Below, piece after piece: positions 7,623-15,495 of a DNA stretch of 58,663 nucleotides (position 1 is the stretch's first letter; every line of letters starts with the position of its first letter). The notes under the pieces are model-generated. The model was not told where the DNA came from. It did not search any database and saw only the letters and a program-made list of their open reading frames with translations. Where the stretch lies: positions 1 to 58,663 of the forward strand of contig NZ_JAGGPK010000061.1 in the NCBI RefSeq assembly GCF_018613855.1, given 5' to 3'. A program made the translations under genes and the position numbers. The stretch comes from Arthrobacter sp. ISL-30. GTDB lineage: Bacteria; Actinomycetota; Actinomycetes; Actinomycetales; Micrococcaceae.

Positions 7623-9083
7623 ATGCGCGTTACAGACGAATCGGACAACAACCCGGCGGACTTTGATTTGGCGGTGGTCGGCTCCGGAGGCGGGGCATTC
7701 GCCGCGGCCATCAGGGCCACGAGCCTGGGCAAACGCGTGCTCATGGTGGAACGCTCCGCTATTGGAGGCGCCTGCGTGAACACCGGTTGCGTGCCTTCCA
7801 AGGCGCTGCTTACGGCAGCAGACGCCAGGCACGTCGCCCTCAATACCGCACATTTCCCGGGTATCTCGACAGCAGCAGAAGGTGTGGACATGGCAGAGCT
7901 GATCGCGGGCAAACAGGCATTGGTGGAAGGGATACGGACGGATAAATACGTTGATCTGGCCGCACACTATGGATGGGACCTGCGTCAAGGCAACGCTGCG
8001 TTCGCCGGAACCCAGGAGGACCCGGTGCTGGACATTACCGCCGCGGACGGGTCCAAGAATTCCGTGCGCGCAGGGCACTATCTTGTTGCCACCGGATCTG
8101 CCCCATGGGTGCCGCCGATCCCGGGGCTGCCGGAGGTGGACTTCCTGACCTCAACCACTGCGATGGAACTGGAAGAAATTCCCGAATCACTGATAATCCT
8201 CGGCGGCGGGTACGTGGCGGTAGAGCAGGCGCAGCTGTTCGCCCGTTTGGGGTCAAACGTCACTGTGCTGGCACGTTCCCGCCTGCTGTCCCGGGAAGAG
8301 CCCGAAGCCTCCCGCGCACTGGCCGGGGTCTTCGCCGACGAGGGCATCACGGTGGTGCACCGCGCTGCCGTCAGCACCATCGGGACTGACGCTGCAACAG
8401 GGAAGGTGGTGCTCACGGCCACGACGCCGGGCGGCGGGGAGCAGAAATTCCGCGCCGTTCACATCCTGGTCGCCGCCGGGCGGCGGCCCGTCACGGAAGG
8501 ATTGAACCTGGCCGCCGTCGGCGTCGAGACGGGCGACCTCGGACAAATCCTGGTCCAGGACACCCTCGCCAGCAGCAATCCGCGCATCTGGGCGGCCGGC
8601 GACGTTACCGGCCATCCAGAGTTCGTTTACGTCGCGGCAGCTCATGGATCCCAGATGGTGGAGAACGCGTTCAACAACGCCGCCCGGAAGGTCGACTACC
8701 GGCATCTGCCCCGTGTCGCCTTCACCAGCCCGGCCGTGGCCGCGACAGGCATGACGGACAAGGAAGCCAACCAAACAGGCATCCGGTGCGAGTGCAGGGT
8801 CCTGCCCCTGGAATACGTTCCGAGGGCACTGGTTAACCGCGACACCCGGGGCTTCATCAAGATCGTCGCCGACGCCGGCACACGGCGTATCGTCGGGATC
8901 ACCGCCGTCGCCAAGGAGGCCGGAGACCTGGCCGCCGCCGCGGTATACATCCTCGAAGCAGGCATGACAGTAGAGCAGGTCGCGAACCTGTGGAGCCCCT
9001 ACCTGACCATGGCCGAAGGGATCAGGATTGCCGCCCAGGCCTACACCACCGATGTTTCCCGGCTCTCCTGCTGCGCGGCCTGA
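7623..9083 (+). CDS. merA: Mercuric reductase MerA
   Basis: A 486-residue flavoprotein of the pyridine-nucleotide disulfide oxidoreductase family that reduces Hg(II) to Hg(0) with NADPH. Visible are the FAD dinucleotide site (AVVGSGGGAFAAAIRA), the redox-active GGACVNTGCVPSK with C51 and C56, and the diagnostic C-terminal vicinal cysteine pair (SRLSCCAA). No N-terminal HMA metal-binding domain is present, as in many actinobacterial forms. The ATG at 7623 has GGGAAGG upstream. No merB, merT or merP is seen nearby, so this is a reductase-only module controlled by the divergent merR. Confidence 0.95.
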   Translation: MRVTDESDNNPADFDLAVVGSGGGAFAAAIRATSLGKRVLMVERSAIGGACVNTGCVPSKALLTAADARHVALNTAHFPGISTAAEGVDMAELIAGKQALVEGIRTDKYVDLAAHYGWDLRQGNAAFAGTQEDPVLDITAADGSKNSVRAGHYLVATGSAPWVPPIPGLPEVDFLTSTTAMELEEIPESLIILGGGYVAVEQAQLFARLGSNVTVLARSRLLSREEPEASRALAGVFADEGITVVHRAAVSTIGTDAATGKVVLTATTPGGGEQKFRAVHILVAAGRRPVTEGLNLAAVGVETGDLGQILVQDTLASSNPRIWAAGDVTGHPEFVYVAAAHGSQMVENAFNNAARKVDYRHLPRVAFTSPAVAATGMTDKEANQTGIRCECRVLPLEYVPRALVNRDTRGFIKIVADAGTRRIVGITAVAKEAGDLAAAAVYILEAGMTVEQVANLWSPYLTMAEGIRIAAQAYTTDVSRLSCCAA

Positions 9084-9129
9084 CAACAACCGGCGGAAGC
9101 TGCGAGGTGGGCACCGGCGGCTTTGTACC

Positions 9130-9370
9130 GGCAGCTTGTACCGTGCCCCGCTCTTCTCCAAGGCAAACGGTGCCACTGATTCGCCGGGGAGATGGCTGCC
9201 TTCGAGGTGGACGTGTCCGCGGACCTGGGCGATGGGTGACCTTGGTATATGGCGGTGATCATTGCGCGCCCCGTGCCATGGTCCTGAACGCTGCGGTGTT
9301 TTGGACTGTGATCCGGTGCCGGCCCGGCTCTGCCGGATGACGCCGCGAGAGGCAAGGTCTGCGGGGAAGC
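9130..9370 (-). pseudogene. Decayed copy of the DUF427/Crp gene junction
   Basis: Read on the minus strand, this stretch is similar to 11990-12220, where the 3' end of a crp-type gene overlaps the start of a DUF427 gene. Shared pieces include TGGCGGTGATCATTGCG, CCATGGTCCTGA and GCCGGATGACGCC/GCCGGATGATGCC, plus the region encoding the first half of DUF427. Several indels break both frames. It is a degraded duplication lying between merA and the Cys-rich gene. Confidence 0.65.
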
Positions 9371-9575
9371 CGCCGGACCTGTGGGATCTGTGGGTCTGCA
9401 GTAGAAGAAGAGGACCTTGGCCATGCCGGCTACCTTCCTTCACACCGAACGGGCCCATGAGCCACACGCCGGTCTCGACCTCAACGGTCAGGGCGAGGCC
9501 CGTCGCCCGCCCCGATTTTGGCGCTGCCCCCTGCGCCAGACGAGGGGATCGCGGAGAGTCGCATCGTTTGCTTCC

Positions 9576-9606
9576 TTGACCTCCCCTTACGGGAGGGTCT
9601 TAGCGT
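9576..9606 (+). promoter_or_regulatory. Second MerR-type promoter
   Basis: TTGACC (9576-9581), a 19-bp spacer containing the dyad GACCTCCCC-TTAC-GGGAGGGTC, and TAGCGT (9601-9606) as a TANNNT -10. This is a well-formed metal-regulator promoter 48 bp before the small Cys-rich gene. It resembles the merA promoter closely enough that the same MerR could act on both. Confidence 0.7.
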
Positions 9607-9653
9607 GGCAAACGTCAGCCATAGGGCTGAAAAGAGTTGAAGGGAGGGCAGCG

Positions 9654-9800
9654 ATGGCGCTGCAAGAAGGAGAGGTTTACCGCTGTCCTGACGCGGACTG
9701 CGGTTGCGAGGTGACGGTCACGAAGGGCGCAAATCCGGGCCCGGGGAGGGACAAAAATCCAAGCTGCTGCTGTGGACGGACGATGGAGAAGGTCACCTGA
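9654..9800 (+). CDS. Small cysteine-rich metal-binding protein
   Basis: A 48-residue product with seven cysteines: YRCPDADCGCEV near the start and SCCCGRTMEKV at the end. The spacing resembles the desulforedoxin/rubredoxin-like metal knuckle (CxxxxC with a terminal CCxxxM) and also small metallothionein-like proteins. AGGGAGG precedes the ATG. The gene has its own MerR-type promoter 48 bp upstream, so a role in metal binding or storage is a reasonable inference. The exact family is not certain. Confidence 0.75.
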   Translation: MALQEGEVYRCPDADCGCEVTVTKGANPGPGRDKNPSCCCGRTMEKVT

Positions 9801-10209
9801 CCCGCGCTCTCTGAACCCGCCAGCCTTGAAGGGCATTCCCGGTCTTCCTGGTTCGGGTCCGAGGGTACCCGTCCGAATCTGGATGTGCCCACTGCGCATT
9901 GCGTCCGTCACGGCCTGCTACGGGACCACACGCAATGCCGGCGCAGGACTCCAGAGCGGGATAAGGCTCGTGGTGGACGGGCGTTATGGGCGGGCTGAGC
10001 GGCATCCTCTGCTGCTTGAGCCCGACCGTCCTTGCTCCGCTGGGCGGGATGCTCCGTCACGGAGTACGCGGTCACAACCGACCTCTAGCCGCTGGAACGG
10101 GCCTTCCGGCTCGCGGGGACCTTCCTCTCCAGATCCGGACTCATGGTCGAACGATCCGAGGACCACAGCCACACGCTCGTGCGGTTGCTCAACCGCGTCG
10201 AGGCCCGTC
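9801..10209. other. Stretch without recognisable genes
   Basis: About 400 bp between the Cys-rich gene and the HAD remnant. Several frames are open, as expected at this GC content, but none shows a family, a good ribosome binding site or coherent codon use. Confidence 0.4.
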
Positions 10210-10964
10210 TCACTGTCCTGCAGGGGCTGTTGTGCCTCCTGGCCTCCCGAGCTGCGGTAGCCGCCCGTTCCGGCCGGTGGCCGGCTCCTTCTTGCTCTTC
10301 AGGGCGGGCAGGAGCCCGGTCAGGGTGGTGAGGGTGTGATCCGGTGCGGCAAAGTAGCCCGGGTAAGGACCTCCGAATCGGTTCAGCCAGGCCTTGCCCA
10401 GCCCAGCAACGGAGGCACCGTGAATGTCCCACGAGTGTACTGCCACCAGCAGCATCTGCTGCGGAGTGACTCCGCATATCCAGGCGGCATATTCGTAGGA
10501 GCTCGGTGCTGGTTTCCAGGCAGGGGCATTGTCGACGCTGAGCAGATAGTCGAAGTAAGCGCGGATCCCTGTCGGAGCCAGGAGCTCTTCGGCAACCTGG
10601 ACGGAGCCGTTGCCCGACGTAATCAGCCGGTAGCCGCCCTCTTTCAGCGCCTTGACCCCGGTAGCCACGTCCGGATGGAGTCCAAGCCCGGCCATTCCCG
10701 CCATCACGTGCTCCACGGCATCATCCAGGCCCATGGTCAGGGGCGCCTCGTTCAGCAGGCCCCGGAGGGCTTCCCCCCGATCTCAGCAAAGCTGCCGTTG
10801 CCGCCAGCGGCAGTGAGTGCGAAACCATCGCGCAGCAGCGCGGCGAACCATAGTTTCGCGAGATGGTCCGGGGCGCCGACCTCAGTGAAACGCGCAGCCA
10901 TGGGCGACATGTCTGAAAGGGTCTCGTTCACATCGAAAACGATCACCGACGGTTCATCGCTCAA
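10210..10964 (-). pseudogene. HAD-family (haloacid-dehalogenase type) hydrolase, frameshifted
   Basis: The N-terminal frame from the start at 10964 reads SVIVFDVNETLSDM, with the nucleophilic Asp (D11) of HAD hydrolases. It ends at a stop near 10752. The rest continues in the next frame: GVKALKEGGYRLITSGNG, DYLLSVDNAPAWKPAP and MLLVAVHSWDIHGASVAGLG, all type-II haloacid dehalogenase-like core motifs. The break lies at a run of six G on the coding strand near 10780; one more G would restore the frame. It is either a real inactivating deletion or a homopolymer sequencing error. It lies downstream of, and on the same strand as, the Crp operon. Confidence 0.75.
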
Positions 10965-11047
10965 TGGTTTACCCCCTAACTTATGAAGGGCGTGTCTTTC
11001 CTGCTGCCTTTAGGCACGCTCCAAGATGCCCGGATAGCCCGGGGATC

Positions 11048-11761
11048 TTATCGTGGGGTTTCTCCGGCTCCAAAAACGTCCTTGACCTTCTCCATCTTTT
11101 GCTCAAGCATGTCCGTGGCGATGGTTGCCTCATCAGGGTCGGCGGTATCTGTACCGGGAGTGAAGAGCAGGCTCTCGGCGTAGGGTGCGTCACGTCCCAT
11201 CACAAAGGCCGCCGCTGTCTTGGCATACAGGTCCCGGGCGTCCTGAACCGTCCGCCGGCCTTCGATGATTTCGACTGCCAGGTTCAGGGTCAGGGTGTTA
11301 TAGGCCTCGTGGTCGCAACGGGAGCCGATCTCTCCGGCGGTCCGGTCCAGTAGCACGCTTCCGTCGAACTCAACTATGTCGCTACCGCTCCTGGCCGGAA
11401 TCCGGTAAGAGACGTATTGGGTGAAGTAATCGACATGGGGCGTGGGGAAGTTATGCACCACCTCATCGGACGTGAGTTCCATTCGGCTCCATGGTCCGGT
11501 CCGATACCAAAGCAGCTTGGTAACGGTGGCTTCATTGGGCGGCCCGTACTTCTCCAGCACTCCTGCGGCCGTCATTTTGGGTGCCTCCGGCCACTGCTCG
11601 ATGATGTCCTGGACCTTTTCCATCGCCACGGAATGCTCTTGACCGTAGGCGGACATGGACTTCCCTTCGGCCTTCAGCCGCTCTGCTGCCGTTTTGGCCG
11701 CGGCCAGTGCTTTGACCCGCTCCGGGATGGACGTTTCAAGATTGTCGTCTTTGGATCCCAT
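11048..11761 (-). CDS. Conserved hypothetical protein, 237 residues
   Basis: A soluble, charged protein with an N-terminal helical segment (ERVKALAAAKTAAERLKAEG) and a middle region beginning AAGVLEKYGPPNEATVTKLL and RTGPWSRMELTSDEVVHNFP. I do not recognise a named family. No signal peptide or membrane segment is visible. AGGAGG lies 5 nt before the ATG at 11761; an ATG one codon earlier is also possible. It follows the DUF427 gene by 57 bp on the same strand and is probably the fourth gene of the membrane protein-Crp-DUF427 operon. Confidence 0.75.
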   Translation of the reverse strand: MGSKDDNLETSIPERVKALAAAKTAAERLKAEGKSMSAYGQEHSVAMEKVQDIIEQWPEAPKMTAAGVLEKYGPPNEATVTKLLWYRTGPWSRMELTSDEVVHNFPTPHVDYFTQYVSYRIPARSGSDIVEFDGSVLLDRTAGEIGSRCDHEAYNTLTLNLAVEIIEGRRTVQDARDLYAKTAAAFVMGRDAPYAESLLFTPGTDTADPDEATIATDMLEQKMEKVKDVFGAGETPR

Positions 11762-11818
11762 CATTTCCTCCTCGTGTATGGGTGATCGCTGGTGGAGTCA
11801 TGCGGACGGCCACGGGCT

Positions 11819-12115
11819 TTAGGATTGTTCCCGCACGATGATGCCGGCTGCGGTTTCGAAGGCGATCCTGTTCCTGATACGGCGAGCCAACGGTGACGGC
11901 CTGGGGTAGGACCACGCGGCGTTGGGCAGACGGCTGCCATTGATCCGGATGTGGTAGTAGCGGGCGATTCCTTTCCAGAAGCACAAGGTGCGTACCCAGC
12001 TCTCTTCCAGGGCGCCTGGTTCCACTGCTTTGCGGGGGAAATAATGGTTGCCTTCGAGGTAGACGGTGTCCGCAGAGCTAGCGATTGTATGCCCCTGGAA
12101 AGTGGCGGTGATCAT
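11819..12115 (-). CDS. DUF427 domain protein
   Basis: A 98-residue DUF427 protein (MITATFQGHTIASSADTVYL, EGNHYFPRKAV, CFWKGIARYYHI, RIRNRIAF). It is the paralogue of the protein at 5959-6240. Its ATG overlaps the stop of the crp-type gene by 4 bp (ATGA), so the two are translationally coupled. The pairing of DUF427 with a Crp/Fnr regulator occurs a second time as a ruin at 9130-9370, so the association is not accidental. Confidence 0.85.
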   Translation of the reverse strand: MITATFQGHTIASSADTVYLEGNHYFPRKAVEPGALEESWVRTLCFWKGIARYYHIRINGSRLPNAAWSYPRPSPLARRIRNRIAFETAAGIIVREQS

Positions 12116-12897
12116 TGCGTGGCCCTCGCCATGGTCCTGAGCGCCGTGGTGTTCTGGATGGTGATCCGGCCCCGGCCCTGCCGGATGATGCCCCGTGAGG
12201 CAAGGTCGGAGAGGATTCTGCTGGTCGCTTCACGGGTGGCGCCGAGCAGCCCCGCGATCTGTTCGTGGGTAAGCCTTACCGGGGCGGTCTGCCCGAACCG
12301 GCCGGGCGGGGCGCCGGCTGAGAGGGTGAGCAGGGTTGAAGCGACCCGGGCCGTGAGGGGCCGGAGGGCAAGGTCGGTGAGGCGTTCCTCGAGAAGGGCG
12401 ACCTGCTCGCCCAGCATCCGGGAGATGCGGATGGCGATCCGGGGGTCCGAGAGCAGGAACCGTTCGACTTCTTCGACGTCGAGCTGGCATACGGCGGAGT
12501 CTTCGATTGCCTCGGCGTAGTTGTCGTACATGCGCTGGCCGACCAGGACCATTTCTCCGAATACCGCGCCGGGTTCCAGGATGCCCATGGTCAGGGCCTT
12601 GCCGTCCTCCGCTACCCGGAAGACGCGTACCCTGCCGGACTTGAGGATGAACAGGGCCGTGACCGGCTGCGCCTGGCTGAAGAGCAGTTCCCCGCGGCGC
12701 ACCATCCGGGCCGGGGCCATCAGGTCCATCGCGTGCATCTCCTCCGGGCTCAGATCAGCGAACAGGTCCACCTCATCCAGGCAGGTGAACGGGTCCGGCG
12801 GAATGATAGTCAAAGGATCAGCCTCTCGTTGCTCTGGAGACCAGGGCTGTGCGCTGCTGGGAACTGCCTCGAGGCAGTTCCCGCAGTTATCGTTCAT
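12112..12897 (-). CDS. Crp/Fnr-family regulator with four cysteines
   Basis: A 261-residue regulator with a cyclic-nucleotide-binding-like barrel at about residues 40-160 (LFILKSGRVRVFRVAEDGKA, LEPGAVFGEMVLVGQ) and a C-terminal Crp helix-turn-helix (RLTHEQIAGLLGATREATSR). Cysteines lie at positions 5, 8, 39 and 137: three near the N-terminus and one in the barrel, reminiscent of FNR although the spacing differs. Fe-S or redox sensing is therefore possible but unproven. The gene overlaps both neighbours by 4 bp. Sites of the form TGTGT-N6-ACACA in front of its own operon and other nearby genes are probably its targets. Confidence 0.85.
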   Translation of the reverse strand: MNDNCGNCLEAVPSSAQPWSPEQREADPLTIIPPDPFTCLDEVDLFADLSPEEMHAMDLMAPARMVRRGELLFSQAQPVTALFILKSGRVRVFRVAEDGKALTMGILEPGAVFGEMVLVGQRMYDNYAEAIEDSAVCQLDVEEVERFLLSDPRIAIRISRMLGEQVALLEERLTDLALRPLTARVASTLLTLSAGAPPGRFGQTAPVRLTHEQIAGLLGATREATSRILSDLASRGIIRQGRGRITIQNTTALRTMARATQ

Positions 12898-13352
12898 GCC
12901 CGGCCCTTCAGCACGCGGACGGCCACCAGTGCGAGCACAACCCCGTAAATCAAGTGCCCCATGAGGGACATCAGTGCGGTCAAGTCAAGCATAAACAGGG
13001 GCATGCCAAGCATGCTCGGCATGATCAGCAATGGACCCAAGATCCACCAAAGGACCCCGTAGGCGAGCCCAGCCAAGGCGCCGCGGGCGTAGGAGGTTAG
13101 AACCAGATGCGCGAACGGAACGGTCAGGCCAAGGCCGATCAGAACCGAGATGACCAGGTGCACCCCGAAACCAACCCACGCGGAATCCGATCCGACCATA
13201 GAGGCCACCATGGGGAGCATGCCCATCATGGCCATCAGAATTCCGAAGAGCAGGCCTCCCGCGAGGCCGCCGATGACACCGGCCGCTATGCGGCGACTGG
13301 CTGGAAAAGCGGAAAAACGGTGCGGATGGGCGATTGCATTTGAAGCAGACAT
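12894..13352 (-). CDS. Four-segment integral membrane protein
   Basis: A 152-residue protein with about four hydrophobic segments (AAGVIGGLAGGLLFGILMAM, VHLVISVLIGLGLTVPFAHL, AYGVLWWILGPLLIM and a final LIYGVVLALVAVRVL). It is the first gene of the operon that continues into the Crp-type regulator with a 4-bp overlap. Similar small actinobacterial proteins exist, but I know no function. A Crp/Fnr-type promoter (13395-13438) lies directly upstream. A role in sensing or redox physiology is only suggested by context. Confidence 0.8.
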   Translation of the reverse strand: MSASNAIAHPHRFSAFPASRRIAAGVIGGLAGGLLFGILMAMMGMLPMVASMVGSDSAWVGFGVHLVISVLIGLGLTVPFAHLVLTSYARGALAGLAYGVLWWILGPLLIMPSMLGMPLFMLDLTALMSLMGHLIYGVVLALVAVRVLKGRA

Positions 13353-13394
13353 CGGAACATCCCTTTCCTTGTATCAGTCATCCTTACCCTCGCT

Positions 13395-13438
13395 ACAGTA
13401 GGCCCGGCACGGGCGACTGTTCTGTGTTCAAGGACACA
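13395..13438 (-). promoter_or_regulatory. Class II Crp/Fnr-type promoter of the membrane protein-crp operon
   Basis: On the minus strand: TGTGTCCTTGAACACA (13438-13423), 22 nt, then TACTGT (13400-13395). The dyad centre falls near -42 of the implied start, the classic class II activator position. It implies autoregulation by the Crp-type protein two genes downstream. Confidence 0.7.
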
Positions 13439-13543
13439 CAACAAAGGCAAAATCTACCCCGCTCATAAATAGACATGACGACGACTGTGACAGGCCCCAG
13501 GGAGCCGGCCACCGCCGTCGACGTCAGGGAAATACGGCTACTT

Positions 13544-14494
13544 CTACCTCACGATGCCCTTGTCCTTCAGCCAGGCCGCAGCCGCGTCCTTCGCGTTCTG
13601 CTTCTGGCTCCCACTGACGGCACGGTTCAGGTCCAGCAGGTCCCTAGTGGTGAGAATCCTTGAGACTGAGTTCAGAGCCTCCCTGGCCTTGTCCGTCATC
13701 CTGGCCTCGTTATAGAGCGGGAGAACCTGCTGGGCGATGAAGTTGTTCTTCGGGTCCTCCAGCACCACAAGGTCGTTATCAACGATCGAGGGAGTGGTCG
13801 TATAGATGTTGGCCACCTGGACCTGGTCCGAAAGCAGCGCCTTGAGCGTCACGGGACCGCCGCCGTCGCTGAACGGCTCAAGCTTCCTGGGTACACAGCC
13901 ATAGTTTCCCTTCAGGCCCGGCAGGCCATAGGCGCGTTCCGCGAAAGTTGCCGGAGCACCGATCGAGAACTCACTGCAGACCTTGGCCATGTCCTCGATG
14001 GACTTCAACTGGTACTTTTCCGCCGTCGCCCTCGTGACCACCATCGCATCCTTGTTCTCCGCTGTGGAAGCTTCGAGTACGGCCAGGCCGTCAGGGAGTC
14101 TGTCCGGCAGCGCCCTGTAAACGTCTTCGGCCGAAACCTCAGTGGCCTCCCTGTCCACATGGAGCAGGAGGTTACCGCCGTACTCCGGAACAACGTCCAC
14201 CGAACCGTCCTGCACTGCCCTGAAATAGACCTCACGCGAGCCGATGTTCGGCTTCGTGCCGGCCCTCACTCCGGCAGCATTCAGGGCACCGGCATACACT
14301 TCTCCAAGGACCTGGCTCTCCGGGAAATCCGCTGAACCAACCACCAGGGCAACCCCGCCGGTGCCGGCACCGGTGGTGGAGTCACCGGTGTCAAGCGGAC
14401 CGGAGCCTCCGCAGGCCGAAAGGACCAGTGCCAGGCCAGCGGCAAGGGCTCCAAACGCCCGCCGTCCCGTCGTGCCGGGGTGCGTCTCATTCAT
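13544..14494 (-). CDS. Osmoprotectant (OpuC/ProX-type) ABC transporter binding lipoprotein
   Basis: A 316-residue lipoprotein: signal segment FGALAAGLALVLSAC with the lipobox Cys. A type II periplasmic-binding fold of the OpuAC/OsmF kind follows (ALVVGSADFPESQVLGEVYA, VDVVPEYGGNLLLHVDR), ending AAAAWLKDKGIVR. The ATG at 14494 follows AGGAGGT. Such proteins bind glycine betaine, choline or related osmolytes at the outer face of the membrane. No permease or ATPase gene is adjacent, so it is an orphan that may feed another transporter. A Crp/Fnr-type promoter lies about 150 bp upstream. Confidence 0.85.
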   Translation of the reverse strand: MNETHPGTTGRRAFGALAAGLALVLSACGGSGPLDTGDSTTGAGTGGVALVVGSADFPESQVLGEVYAGALNAAGVRAGTKPNIGSREVYFRAVQDGSVDVVPEYGGNLLLHVDREATEVSAEDVYRALPDRLPDGLAVLEASTAENKDAMVVTRATAEKYQLKSIEDMAKVCSEFSIGAPATFAERAYGLPGLKGNYGCVPRKLEPFSDGGGPVTLKALLSDQVQVANIYTTTPSIVDNDLVVLEDPKNNFIAQQVLPLYNEARMTDKAREALNSVSRILTTRDLLDLNRAVSGSQKQNAKDAAAAWLKDKGIVR

Positions 14495-14641
14495 CGGGTA
14501 CCTCCTTGGACGGCAGCTCCGACTCTTGCGGATCTCTAAGGTGGCCAGCAGGCGAAAGCGGAAGCAGTGCTTTTGCATGATCGTGCGCGAAGCAGACTTT
14601 GGAACGTCCTTTACCGTTTTGCGGTCATCCTTACCTTCGTC

Positions 14642-14685
14642 AGGCTAAACCTGGCTACCCGCAATGTTCTGTGTGCAGGAACACA
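14642..14685 (-). promoter_or_regulatory. Class II Crp/Fnr-type promoter of the binding-protein gene
   Basis: On the minus strand: TGTGTTCCTGCACACA (14685-14670), 22 nt, then TAGCCT (14647-14642). Site and spacing are the same as at 13395-13438. The implied leader before the ATG at 14494 is about 140 nt. Confidence 0.7.
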
Positions 14686-14944
14686 CAACAGCAAAACCTT
14701 CAGTGGCATCGCTCTTCGGCATCATTTTGTCGGGGGTGGATGCTGTACCAGTTGAAGGTGGCTCAGGAGCGAGGTGTTCGGCCATTGCATGCCGGCGAAT
14801 GGCAGAACGCCGCCCGCGCATGTCGGATATGAAAATGGCGATACCAGCGGGGACGTGATTTGGCATCACACCTCGACGCTAACCATGCGCACCGGGTCCT
14901 CGGCTTCTCGCGCCTTTTCCAGTCCTTCAGCCTTCACTTTCCTT

Positions 14945-14988
14945 TGTGTTCTGGTTTACAGAACCAGAGCTGATGAGAGGCCTACATT
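14945..14988 (+). promoter_or_regulatory. Candidate Crp/Fnr-type promoter of the thioredoxin gene
   Basis: TGTGTTCTGGTTTACA (14945-14960), exactly 22 nt, then TACATT (14983-14988). The upstream half is perfect and the downstream half matches in three of five positions. GTTCTG and CAGAAC also form a dyad overlapping the site. Confidence 0.55.
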
Positions 14989-15110
14989 TCAAGATAGACA
15001 GGGAAATAGAGACACGGGGAACCCGGCTGGAAGGACCAGCCGGAGCATCACCGGCTGCACGTCATTGCAGGTGTCCCGTCGCCCTCGGCCCATCATGAAA
15101 GGAATGAATC

Positions 15111-15437
15111 ATGGGAAAGATTAGAGACATCACCGACGCTTCGTTCGGGACCGAAGTCCTCACGTCGCTGAAGCCGGTGATCGTGGATTTCTGGGCCGTC
15201 TGGTGTGCTCCCTGCATCAGGCTCTCGCCAGAGCTGGAGCAGCTCGCGGAGGATTACAACGACAAGGTCGAGGTGGTGAAAGTGAACGTCGATGAAAATC
15301 CGAAAACAGCCGCCGAATTCGGCATCAGCTCCATCCCGGCCGTCTATCTGTTCAAGGATGGACAGCCGAAAATTTCTGTGGTTGGAGCCCGGCCAAAACA
15401 GTTCTTTGAGAAGGAATTCGCCGATTATCTCCAGTAG
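15111..15437 (+). CDS. trxA: Thioredoxin
   Basis: A 108-residue thioredoxin with the active site WAVWCAPC (C32 and C35) and the conserved cis-proline region ISSIPAVYLFKDG. The intervening residues are Ala-Pro rather than the usual Gly-Pro, and FWAVWCAPC replaces FWAxWCGPC, which may shift the redox potential. AAAGGA precedes the ATG. It is monocistronic. A Crp/Fnr-type promoter about 120 bp upstream would tie it to the same regulator as the binding protein and DUF427 operons. It is a cytosolic disulfide reductase. Confidence 0.9.
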   Translation: MGKIRDITDASFGTEVLTSLKPVIVDFWAVWCAPCIRLSPELEQLAEDYNDKVEVVKVNVDENPKTAAEFGISSIPAVYLFKDGQPKISVVGARPKQFFEKEFADYLQ

Positions 15438-15495
15438 AGCTACCTCGCTGCACCACCATGGCATTGGAAGTTCAGGGCATCGTAAGGGAGCTGAT

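Noticed and set aside
8253..9467. 404-residue minus-strand open frame over merA
   Set aside because: It is opposite the conserved merA frame and runs into the decayed crp/DUF427 copy; it has no family of its own.
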